From: Artemisia argyi
Lineage: Eukaryota; Streptophyta; Magnoliopsida; Asterales; Asteraceae
Length of the DNA: 64,000 bases
Direction of reading: 5' to 3'
NCBI GenBank assembly: GCA_030686995.1
Contig: CM060702.1
Coordinates: 67,086,440-67,150,439 of the forward strand
The notes under the pieces were generated by a model. That model was not told the DNA's origin. It did not search any database and saw only the letters and a program-made list of their open reading frames with translations. A program made the position numbers and the translations under genes. Numbering within the stretch: the stretch's first letter is position 1; each line of letters starts with the position of its first letter. Positions 45,996 through 56,900 of this stretch are shown piece by piece.

Positions 45996-47400
45996 TGATG
46001 AGTGCTCAAACACTCATCATTTTTACTTATTCTGAGCTGCCAAAACATCTAAAAACACTCAATATTGCATCAAAATAGTTAAAATATCCCAGGAATGTGT
46101 TTTATGTGTTTTATATGCAAAATAATCAAAAACAGATGAAAAACGTACAAAGTTTGCATAATTGGCAGTTTCAATCCCTCATCTTTCAAAAAGTTGTCAA
46201 ATCTAGTCCCTGGTTATTCTAAAAACTTGAAAATGTCACCAAAGGTCCTTTTAAATCAAAAATGACATATTTAGTCCTTTGGTGCAAAGATTCACAAAAT
46301 GTTAAGTTTAGTCCCTAAAGTTTGGAAAATTGTCAAAAATGGTCCCTGGGATATTGAAACTTTGAGAAAAACAAATTTTGTCCTTTTACTTCTCATATAT
46401 GGCAGGATTGGTCCTTGGTTGCAAAGTTTGGTGAAATTTCAAATTTGGTCCCTAAAGTTTAAAGTATTGGCAGATTTGGTCCTCGGGAAATTTAAAATGG
46501 AAAAATCATCTAAGGTCCTCATACTATTCATCATTTGGCAGAAAATACCCTTATGGAAACTTTGGAAGAATGCCAAATCACATTCCTTAAATTTCGGAAT
46601 ATTACAAGAATGGTCCTTGTGATACTTTAAACCAAACCGGACCCTTAACAACTATTAAACCAAAAACTAAATCCAATCCTTACTTACACCCCAGCCCACT
46701 CCCCTATTCTTTGGCCCAAACAAACAAAAGCCCACCCTTTGATATATACCATGGTCAACCATTCACCCTCGGTCAAACAAGTCAAACAACCACAACCCAG
46801 CCATCCCATTCCGTCCCACTTGACCCTGCAAGCCATCACCTCACCTCTCCCACCATCTCCACCGCCCAAACCACTCACACCCCCATTTGCACCTAACAAA
46901 ACAACCACAATAAATGCTCCACCCCTCCCCTCAAGTTATCAGAGTCAAATTGCCAAAATCCATTTTGGCGCCAAGAACACGTGGAGGGCTATGATGAGGT
47001 TTCAGTGATCCAATGGTCAATATTATTGATGGGATATGCTCAGAAGACGATCACAAATCCTAATCCAGGCCTATAAATAGAAGAGAAGATCAAGTGAAGA
47101 TTACTTAGTCACTTAGCTTAATTTTTAGGTCGTATTATTGTAATTTCAAATTCTAATTACTAGTTTTACTCAAAGAAGCTTGTAATCTGTTTTAGTATTG
47201 TAATCTCCACTTTTCTTAATCAAAATTCCAAGTTTTATTCAACAATTCAGTTTTTAGTATTTAAATTTGAAATTTCCTTTTTTGAGCTTAATTATGGTAT
47301 AAATTGTTATCTACTGTTTCATAAGCTCACTTAGGTCATGTAAATCATTAACTAAATACAAAAACAAAAATAAAATATAAAAAAGGAAAAATCAGAACCA
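45996..47400 (+). mobile_element. R5 LTR (plus), 3' boundary approximate
   Basis: The LTR starts TGATGAGTG, which pairs with CACTCATCA at 46011-46019 (9-bp stem, 6-base loop). TGATGAGTG is a start I know from Tat/Retand-type gypsy LTRs. A TATA-like CTATAAATAG is at 47071-47080. Words of the type TTTGGTCCCTAAAGTTT recur about eight times in 46190-46620. There is no polypurine tract before 45996, so it should be the 5' LTR. The 107-codon frame at 46299 arises from the repeat and is not a gene. Confidence 0.55.
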
Positions 47401-47518
47401 AGAGAATACACTACAGGTTACCTATGCATTTGACAGGAAGCTTTTGGAAGTTGCCAGTAATGGAAATGGCAAGATGGACTTATACCTAGCTTGTTTACAA
47501 GCTAGGAGCTTGTAGTTG
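47401..47518 (+). other. R5 sequence left of the R4 insertion
   Basis: A short stretch between the R5 LTR and the R4 target site. TTTTGGAAGTTGCCAGTAATGG at about 47444 could be a decayed TTTGGCGCCGTTGCC-type primer site. It continues at 61688. Confidence 0.4.
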
Positions 47519-47905
47519 TGTAGAATATCAATAATCATAGCATGCATGGTTTTGTGGTTGGATTGATTCAAGAAAGAATAATAAGAAGAGAGTTTTAGAG
47601 AGAAAAAGTGAGTTGGGAGTTTTGTAGAGAGAGAAGATGAGAGAAAATGTAGAATATTAGATTAAGGAAATGAAAAGCTCCAACCCTCTCCACATGTGGA
47701 GAGGGGTATATATAGTTTTCTACAAACGCCCACACCCGGGCTGTGGATCAGGCATACAGTGGGTGAAGACCCGTCCTTCGTCCACGGTGTTACTTAAACT
47801 ACAACTAACTAACTAACTAACATATAAACCAACTACGAGCTAACTTAATGCTATTACAATAATCTGGTGACCGAGACTTTTATAGGAATATTTGTATTCC
47901 TAACA
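47519..47905 (-). repeat. R4 3' LTR (387 bp)
   Basis: On the plus strand it runs TGTAGAATATC to ATTCCTAACA. A perfect 22-bp palindrome centred on CACATGTG lies at 47684-47705, immediately beside the TATA-like tract GTATATATAG (47706-47715). In sense (minus) the order is TATA box and then palindrome. The polypurine tract follows at 47906-47917. Confidence 0.92.
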
Positions 47906-48914
47906 ATCTCCCCCTAAGCGAGGTCACCTTTGAAATTAAGCTCTTGGGTCTTTAAGCATTCTTTCGTCTCTGTAGCTCGTAGGATCTGATTCTTCACTTT
48001 ACTTCACATTTGTACTTCAAGCAACGAACTTGTGATTTGGATTCCTTTATGATGTGTGATCCTTGAGCTTCTTTGAGATCATCAGCCATAGTAAATCTCC
48101 AAGCTCATCCATAGCAGTATCGCCTTCATGTGATGTAGTGACTTTAGGACCATCATGCTCATACCCTTCTAGATCAGGAGACTTTGACTTAAGAGTTGTG
48201 GATCAGGAGACTTTTTCATCAGAGTTGCGGAAACGTTGTTGGTAGTCTCTCAACATTGGTTGTAGCAAGTCTCTCATCGTCATTAATAGTGAAGAGGATG
48301 TGTGTGAGCATGAGGTATGGATTGACCCGATTCAGCTGGAAATAGGAGCCATCAACATCATCTTTATATGTGTCCCTGAAATAAAACAGTTAGCAATAAA
48401 GATTGAGAACGAATATGGCTTTATCATTCGTTCTGCGAGGACAGACTACCCTCCGGTTTTGTGAAAACCGACCTGTGATCAGGTAGAGTCTCTTTTAAAG
48501 AGGACTCTCCTTGACAGGAATTTCCAGCTTGTAGTAATGAATTTTCCAAAGAATCCAGTTTGGAATCTTCATACTTAGCATGTTCTCATACCAGAACGTC
48601 TCAAAGCAGACAGCACGATAGAGTGAATCGGTGAATTGACATTCACGGATTGATGAGAAATTGATTTATAGAAATCACTCGCGTGTCATATGATAAACAT
48701 TTTTGAGACACGACGAGAGTTTTTAGCTTAGAATCACATTTCAATCAAAACTACTTTTGTTTGAAATATTGTACACAATCAATGTGCTCGAAAGATTAGT
48801 TGGTGAGCACATTGAGAGGTTTTAGAAAAGATATCTGTCAATCCATATCCTGGAACAAGTTTGATTCAATTTGGAATCGCACCATCGTTGCTTTCCAGTT
48901 GTCACTTGATCATT
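47906..48914 (-). other. R4 internal region, polypurine side
   Basis: Starts with the polypurine tract (plus strand ATCTCCCCCTAAG). No ORF above 60 codons is convincing and no pol motif is visible on the minus strand. It is interrupted by Copia-3 at 48915. Confidence 0.6.
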
Positions 48915-49449
48915 TGTTAGAAACTAATAGCGTCAATAATAAGATAGTTTCTAGGACCGTTTTGGCTCAAGACAATTAAGTCTAATCTAGGAATAATAAT
49001 GTTCATAAGATAAATCATAGCGGAATAAGAATAATATTATTAACAAGGTTTTTCTTCGTCATCATCTCTACTCTAACATACATCAAAGCCTCAATGCTAC
49101 GTGATCAAGTGTAGCACAGTTACATCCTAACAGCTATCTAAGATAGTTGAGGCTTAACATCAATCTACCCTAGGTGTTTCCCATAAAACACATGTACACA
49201 CAAGTCTAGGCGTTTCCAGCCCTAGACATACACTCACACGTTTTCTGTATATTACATTGTGGAAGACACATTAAAACCTATTCCCTGTATCTCTTTATAT
49301 AATAGAGATACTAGGGTTACAAGGAATAAACTAATAAAATAAAAGATATGCTGTAATCTTTTTCTTTCTTTGCAAGTTTCTTCCTTTGTCTCCATAAGTA
49401 CTTCATCTTTCATATTTGTCAATATCAACTCAAAGTATAATTCCCAACA
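48915..49449 (-). repeat. Copia-3 3' LTR (535 bp)
   Basis: Plus strand TGTTAGAAAC to TTCCCAACA. It is followed by ATCTTCCCCTAG, the complement of the polypurine tract. A TATA-like CTTTATATAATAGAG lies near 49294. Confidence 0.93.
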
Positions 49450-51527
49450 ATCTTCCCCTAGTTGATAATGACAAAACCAAGTATATGAAAGATGTCGTCT
49501 TCCCTCAAACCATGCATATCATCAAGGATCTTCAAGCTGTAATCTTCAAAGTATTCTTCTTCCCCTTTTTGTCATCATCAAATAGGAGACAAATGTATGC
49601 CACCTTGATCTTCACAACCACGAATCAATATTACACGTCCAATCCATCTTTCCAATGTTTCAAAGTCGCCCACAATTAAGTTTTCCACATCTTTAAATGA
49701 ACTTGAAACAGTAGAAATCAAAACTAGCAGTAGTAACAATAACTAGCAGTTGTAAAAACCTTCACCTCGATGTAGCATATAAATGGTTAAACATTTAAAC
49801 ACTTAAGCTTCCCCTGAAACCCATATGTTAACCATTTGTTGAATGTAGGCTCTATGTAATGATTACGGATGAAGAAAACTAAGTATAACCAACTTGATGT
49901 TGAAGTAGAACCACCCAAACTTGTGCCTTATATCTTGTACTAAAATTGACTTCGAACGTATACTTAACGTATAGGGAGATCGCAACCTCTTGACAAAAAA
50001 TCACTGAGCACAATAACGTAACTCCTTCAAGTGTTTTGTCTATTCGTAGTCACCTGAACGAACAAACAAGTTACCTTCACCAGAAAAGGTATGATAAAAC
50101 ACAATCTTGTGAAACTCCACTTCATCATCAAATAGGTGATAAAAACCTTTCTTCGTAATCAATTAGAATCAAATAAGAACAAGCCATAAATCTTTTAAGA
50201 ACCGAAACCAAATCCAAATTCTTCTTGTGTGTGTCTAACTCAGCCGAGAACAAAACCATTCATCCTGTGTGTTTCTTTATCCAACCAATAACTGAGTACG
50301 AAGTTACCATTAAATCATACAATCATAATGAGCACCAATCATGTACTACACGCCAAGCAAGATAAATCACCACCGTCCCATGCTAAACCTTACCACTTGC
50401 CAAGAGACAACTTCTCGTGATTAGTTAAATACACCAATTAATAAGAACCATGAAATCGTTATCAAATCAGTGGGAAAAAGGAATAAATAGAAAAATCTAT
50501 CTCACCCACCGTCCACTATAAAGGATTACCATACCATCCCACACATATAATCACAACTAGTACGAACGAGAAACGCAGCAGTCGTAATATACAAGGAGCA
50601 GTGGTAACAATAGAAGCATCAGTGGAAACTCGTAAGCGTGCAGTGGAAACAAAAATAGCCTAGCAGTGGTAACGTGAGACTGCAGTGGAAACGAGGAACG
50701 TGGCAGTGGTAAAGTCCAACCTGTAAATACTTCGAATCCACCAATCCCGTGATTCTCTCAACCCTTTTCCTTACTTTCCCCATCGTACCATTAGTATCAA
50801 TATTACAAAACGTAACACCAGTAATCACATTCTGCTCTTATGTGTATCCCTTCAGCAAAGCGTTTTTCATAATAATAGGGTTACTCCAAAAGAAAATAGA
50901 TTTACTTGTTATTCAGTACCCTTATTCCATCAGATCAAAACCAAGACGTGCATCCATAATCTTCTCGCATCATAATTAAACAGAAACGTAGCATTATAAA
51001 CTTCATTGAATGATGCAAGTTGATCAACCTAGGGTTTCTTATATAGCAAAATTGTTGATCATATATAGCAGATACCAGTTAACACCAGATATGGAAACCC
51101 TAAAAACCGACTAAACAATAGTCTAAAGTTGCTTTAACACATGTATCCTCAACACCAAACAGCAAATAAACCAACTTCCATGATGAATAAACAAGAATAG
51201 AATATGAATTCATGAAGTTGATTCAAGAAAACCCTAAAAATTCGACTTACTTACTTTTCTGCAGCAACCTTTTAGAAAAATCATATCTTTTTACTGGGAG
51301 CTCAAATCAAAGATCCCTCCGGTGGAACTCTTCCTTGTCATGTAGAGAACCTCCTGTAAAAATTTCAGCCCGATCCAACGGTTAACGAAGGAGATATCGC
51401 GCCATGAAAACTGACCTGCAGTGAGTTACGAAAATTGAACCAAAATCGAATTTTTCTTGTTTTCTTCGTTCTTCGACAATGAACCTTGTAAATCCTAGAT
51501 ATCCAGAGCCCCCGCTCTGATACCACA
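49450..51527 (-). other. Copia-3 interior, no coding sequence
   Basis: No frame longer than 87 codons and none with recognisable content. It holds the word cluster at 50598-50713 and weaker copies GCAGTAGTAAC (49727) and GCAGTTGTAAA (49746). Next to the right LTR is the primer site (51514-51525). Confidence 0.75.
50598..50713 (-). promoter_or_regulatory. Cluster of GTTACCACTGC-type words in Copia-3
   Basis: On the plus strand: GCAGTGGTAAC 50598, TCAGTGGAAAC 50619, GCAGTGGAAAC 50640, GCAGTGGTAAC 50663, GCAGTGGAAAC 50682 and GCAGTGGTAAA 50703. In the element's own sense strand all read GTTWCCACTGC, the same sense as most Copia-1 copies. Role unknown. Confidence 0.8.
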
Positions 51528-52062
51528 TGTTAGAAACTAATAGCGTCAATAATAAGATAGTTTCTAGGACCGTTTTGGCTCAAGACAATTAAGTCTAATC
51601 TAGGAATAATAATGTTCATAAGATAAATCATAGCGGAATAAGAATAATATTATTAACAAGGTTTTTCTTCGTCATCATCTCTACTCTAACATACATCAAA
51701 GCCTCAATGCTACGTGATCAAGTGTAGCACGGTTACATCCTAATAGCTATCTAAGATAGTTGAGGCTTAACATCAATCTACCCTAGGTGTTTCCCATAAA
51801 ACACCTGTACACACAAGTCTAGGCGTTTCCAGCCCTAGACATACACTCACACGTTTTCTGTATATTACATTGTGGAAGACACATTAAAACCTATTCCCTG
51901 TATCTCTTTATATAATAGAGATACTAGGGTTACAAGGAATAAACTAATAAAATAAAAGATATGCTGTAATCTTTTTCTTTCTTTGCAAGTTTTTTCCTTT
52001 GTCTCCATAAGTCCTTCATCTTTCATATTTGTCAATATCAACTCAAAGTATAATTCCCAACA
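51528..52062 (-). repeat. Copia-3 5' LTR (535 bp)
   Basis: The same length as the left LTR, with about five substitutions (for example CAGTTACATCCTAACAG against CGGTTACATCCTAATAG). The target duplication TCATT follows at 52063. Confidence 0.93.
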
Positions 52063-53658
52063 TCATTGATCCAAGATGGATCTCACATGTCATCTACCAA
52101 GAGCTTGAGTGATGTTCGCTCTAGAAGGATTTCCATCTTCATTGTGAATATTTTCATATCACTCGGATGTTCTGGCAATACCACAAGTATAATGCATAGG
52201 ACTCTAAATATTTTATCTTATTTTCCACATTGTGTGAAACAATAAGCATATTTGGAATGTGTCCTATCGAGATTTATGGATGATCTCTTTGGCTCTAGAC
52301 TCAATAGTGTGTTTTGATCTGCTCCTGGAGACTGGAGAGGCGTCTCCTGTTTTAGGTATCAACATAGCTCACAATGAGCGGTCGATACATTGCACAGGGT
52401 TCCCCGTGAGAATGAAACAAGCTCTTTAAAGAGAACTTGAGTGGTTGGGATGTTTGGTGCAGTGCGTCACTGGGTCCATGACGTCTTGTCTTCAATACCG
52501 GTGTTACCTTAGTAACCGCCAGTAGATTATGAATTGAACCCGGTTTCTGCCCTAAGGTTGAATATTTGGAGGGCTATTTCTTTTCACCCTTTCTCATTTC
52601 AATTCTTTTTCATTCTTCAACCCCTTCAGTGCTTACCGAGACTTCACCACTAGGACCTTGTTGGGTTTGTTCCAGTCCTAGCTCTATCTCAATCCGCACT
52701 CTTCCCTTTCTCACTTTTCTCCTTTTTTCCAATCATTCCTAAGGACTTCTAATCTATCTATGGATTGTCCCTGGGAAGATCCTTCCGGTTCTGGTGGATC
52801 ATGGGAACTTATACCTAACCTTAACCGTCCTTATAACTCCATGCATAAAAATAAATGGTCGGTCTTAGGTATTACTTCCACAAACGCCTTTTGCTCTCCC
52901 TCAATATGTGCATCGATATTCGAAAGTGTTTAGCACGTATGTGGGAGCCTATTATTGAGTCGAAAAGATCACATTTGATTATCATATTTCTTATTTAAAT
53001 CACATTCTCTCCCCCGATCAAAAATTTCAAATCTTTCGAGATTTTTGTTCCCAATTGATTTAAATAATTTAGAAAACGTTTTGGGAGAGAAATGCGGTCA
53101 ATTTTAATATTTTCTGATAAAAAGGAACTTTTTCTTGCTCCCCTCAAACTGTGAGGGAGGTTGTTATGTGTCAGAGTTGAAGAGTTTGCAAAAGATTTGA
53201 AGTTTTAACGAAAACTCTTTGAAAATTTACTCATTCTGACACATAACCATCACAAATTGTTTTGTTGCTTTTGTTTTGTACAAAGTGTGGGGAGTTTTGA
53301 TGATACATGAAATTTTGAGAAATCACTCTCCCCCTCAATCAATGACGGATGTTTAGCACATAAATAAGTTATGTCATTGATTGAGTGAAAAATTTATCAA
53401 AGTGTCAGTTCAAATTGATTTTCAATCAAAATCTCATGGTACCACCAAGTTTTGCACAAATACTTTCCGGAAAAATCATAGAAGAGAAAGTATTTGGCGA
53501 TAAAAAGAAGATTTCTCTTCTTTATCAAGAAATAATGCACTGAAACGTACACTAGATCGAGGGTGCTTTAATGTAAAGTAATTCACGCTCGGATGAACGA
53601 CACTCTTTACAAGGAACAACCGTCTTTTTGGCGACGTGTTTTCCTCATTTTGAAAACC

Positions 53659-53772
53659 GGGTTGCAATCTGAAGTAATAGCAAGCCATAATTTTGAAGTC
53701 CGGGTTGTAGCCTGAAATGACTACAAGCCATAATTTTGAAGACCGGGTTACAGCCTGATATGACTGTAAGCC
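53659..53772. repeat. 43-bp x 3 tandem array of hairpins
   Basis: Units start at 53659, 53702 and 53745. Each has the form GGG-stem-loop-stem-GCC: TTGCA/AGCAA-type, TTGTAG/CTACAA and TTACAG/CTGTAA. Stem bases differ between units, but pairing is kept. Confidence 0.75.
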
Positions 53773-56725
53773 ATAATTGGAAGAATGTTTTGAGAAACGA
53801 CATGTTTTAGAAAAAAACTTTATTTGAAACCGAAAAACTCTTGCTCAAGCATATGTATGATTCCGTGTCATTATTGAATGACATTTCTAGAAACGTACAT
53901 AATATTGATTACACAAGAGACATGTCGTTAGAAGAATATTTTTGGTTTTTATAATTTTCTAATTTTTATGGTTTTTATATAGGTTTTATATTTTTCTATT
54001 TACGTATTGGTATAAGATATGTACAAAGGATACCAAATAGTTTAAGGAGATGTTGACATGAGCATCAAAATGAAATTGTCATTCAGGTCGTTGTAGAAGT
54101 ATGTAGTCAACATCTCTTAAACTTTCACCACCAAAGCTTTCGAGGCTCCTGAATAATCGTCTGAAGCGGTATTTGCCATGATAAAATCTTAAATGGGATT
54201 TTACAACTCTTGTGACTTAAACCGAGAGATCGATTCTCTCCCGGGATTTTACTAAAGTCAACAAAAGAAACCGAAAGACGTAATATGCGAGTTAAACTTA
54301 GAGAGTGATCTTGGATAAGGGACAATTAGCATTAAGTGTCAAGTCGTAACAAGTCAAGTTACAATAGATTCGATCGTAATAAGTCAAGTCGTAAAGATTA
54401 ACTCACAACGTCAAATTACAATCAGATTAATCGAAACGACTTAAGTCACAACAATTCACCAAACACAGATTGATAACAAATCACTAGAATCTCACAACTG
54501 AGTCAATCGCCAGGCACCACCAAATTGCTGAGTTTTGGCCTCCTCAATGTGAAGCTTTGGTAGCTTCCCCCCAAACCGACAATCATCTTCATGAGACACT
54601 TCCCCCAAGTAGTTGAAGTGATGCAAAAAGTCTCATTGTATGAAGCTCGAGAACCCAAAGAGAACGATAACACCGAAGTAACAGGGTGAACCATGGATCA
54701 TCTCTGCGGTTATCAATCCCGGAATGTATGATGAAGCCCGATCACATGACCCTGTTGTACATCTCCAATGTACACATTACTTTGAGGTTTGGAGCAGTTG
54801 TCTATTAGGGGGAATCAGATATCAACATCTTCATTTCACTAAATGCTTTCCAGTTAACTTACACATACCAATTCAATCCATATTGTACGCATGTATCCAA
54901 CACACGAAGAAATGATAACACCAAAGTAACAGGTTGAAGCACTGATCATCTCTACGGATATCTCCTCCGGAATATATGATTAAGCCCGATCATGTGAACC
55001 TGTTGTGCGTCCTTGATGTACACATATCTCTCCCCATGATGGTTGCGATCTTATCGGAATCAGCATAACAATGTGTACATGAAACATTAACCAGAAGCAC
55101 TTTTACCATAACTCTTATCAGCTCATATGAAGATGTCAATAAGCAATATCATCTCACGTTCCACATATCCTTCTCATATTTCTTCCCACTGAAAACTGAA
55201 GTAATTCACACCACAAGTATCAAGAGACCACTTCCCCCACATAGTTGGAATAATACACCAAACGCTACGAGTTAAGACACAGAGTTTCTCTACGGTTATG
55301 ACATATGTCTTTCCGGGATAAATTTAATTAAGAAGAAGTATTATGTTCATCACGTGTACTCGTTATACATTCAGATGTATGTCTCCTTCCCCCTTGCTGG
55401 TTTTGATACATCAGAATCAGCAACAACTTATAGGCACATCTACTTGAAATCATGAGAGGAACCAAATAAGCTAAAATATATCTAGTGAGAATCAACTGCT
55501 ATAGAAATGCTCACTAATTGGGTTAATCCTCCCTCCCAATTAGTAAGCCCATAAGTGTACTTGCTCCCCCCCAAACTGACGACCCGTTTGATATAACCTT
55601 GATGCTTGTTGAAGAAGTATCTTTCAATTCTGCCCAAGATGTCTTAAGTCTCTTAACATGTCATCCACAACTTAAAGTGGATCATAGACTGATAATCTGT
55701 AGCTTCTTCACGGGTTTGTTTGGGGAATGTTATTTCGACATTTTCATCGCACATAGAATGCTTCCAGTTCTTCGATAAAAGCCCTGATGTACACATTATT
55801 CTCCCTCCATGATGATGATGATCACTCGAAATCATCATAACTATGTGTACATAAACATATCAACTGGAAGCAACATACAAATCACTACCCCATTAGTAGA
55901 TGTCTATAACAATTCTCTTCAACAATTCTCTGCAGATCAACCCCTAATTAAACCTCTTTTCACTTCCACTGGCTAATGGTAAATGACCACGTATGGAGAA
56001 AACCCGATATACCCAACTTGAAACTGAAGTAGAGTTTCCCGCTCTTGTATCTTAAGCTTGCACTAATGTTGGAAGAATGGTGTAGAGAATTTATGCTCCA
56101 AGCAAATCTCTAAGTACTCACTACCCAACCAAAGTGTGAGACATTACCACCTCTTGCGATTATCCACAACGACATCGGCGTGTGACACTGAGTAATACAA
56201 CATAACTCATTAAAGTGATAGTTAACCAGCTCTTCAACCATCCACCTCGACTGCTGGTAACTAGGTAAACCAAGTCTTTAACTAAAATCTTAAGCACGAG
56301 CAAGTTATCGTTGAAAGTCATTCATCCATCCAACCCCGACTTCAAGATAAACTAAGATCACACCTTTGTAAGAGTCAACTTCAATATCAAATACGTGATA
56401 CCCAATCAACTCCGTAGTCACTTTTAGTCATCCTTACTTACTGGAACATTAGGTGTTGGAGGAGAGGAGAGTCATTTCAAGCATCAATCAACATGTATTT
56501 TGTTCACACTTCTCCCCCTCAAATATAGCATATGAGGATGCGATTTTTGATTGAACAAGTGAATAATAACGAATACAATCTGATGAAGGTAATCCACATG
56601 ATGACTGAACAAGCGTGGAACAAATATGAGGTTTGTTGATGAGAATGGTCAGAAGCAAGAACATTTCTCTTCTTCAAAAGATAAAGCGCACTCAAGCGTA
56701 CAGTTTTCTTTTCTTTGATGAACGG

Positions 56726-56890
56726 GGCCTGAAGTGATGTCAGCAGACGCCATAATGATGAAGTTGACGACTGAGGCCTGAATTGGGTTGTTCAAACGTC
56801 ATAGATTGAAGAACGAGGCCTGAACTGATGTATTCAGACGTCATAGTCGTTGAAGAGCGAGGCCTGAACTGAAGTATTCAAACGTCATAG
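56726..56890. repeat. Tandem array, 42-49 bp x 4
   Basis: Units begin GGCCTGAA at 56726, 56775, 56817 and 56861 and end CGTCATAG or CGCCATAA. Each contains TGAA..TTCA or CTGA..TCAG inverted words. The unit resembles the 53659 array (CCTGAAATGA followed by AAGCCATAAT), so the two arrays are probably related. Confidence 0.8.
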
Positions 56891-56900
56891 TGAACATACA

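Larger units (their letters stand above)
48915..52062 (-). mobile_element. Copia-3: coding-free copia element (3148 bp) in R4
   Basis: Two 535-bp LTRs (48915-49449 and 51528-52062) with about five differences are flanked by the exact target duplication TCATT (48910-48914 and 52063-52067). On the minus strand the LTR begins TGTTGGGAATTATAC, the same 15 bases as Copia-1. The primer site TGGTATCAGAGC (51525-51514) has the same 2-base gap, and the polypurine tract is CTAGGGGAAGAT. The 2.08-kb interior has no credible ORF and carries six or more copies of the Copia-1 word at 50598-50713. It is a recent non-autonomous element, probably mobilised by a Copia-1 relative. Confidence 0.93.
52068..56900 (-). 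other. R4 internal region without recognised coding sequence
   Basis: About 4.8 kb downstream of gag in R4 sense. No pol motif is found. It holds a 43-bp x 3 array of potential hairpins (53659-53772), three imperfect repeats of roughly 200-250 bp (from about 54669, 54917 and 55270, each with CTCTACGG- and TGTACACAT-type blocks) and a tandem array of GAGGCCTGAACTGA units (56726-56890). These suggest rapid amplification of untranslated sequence rather than decayed pol. Confidence 0.55.
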
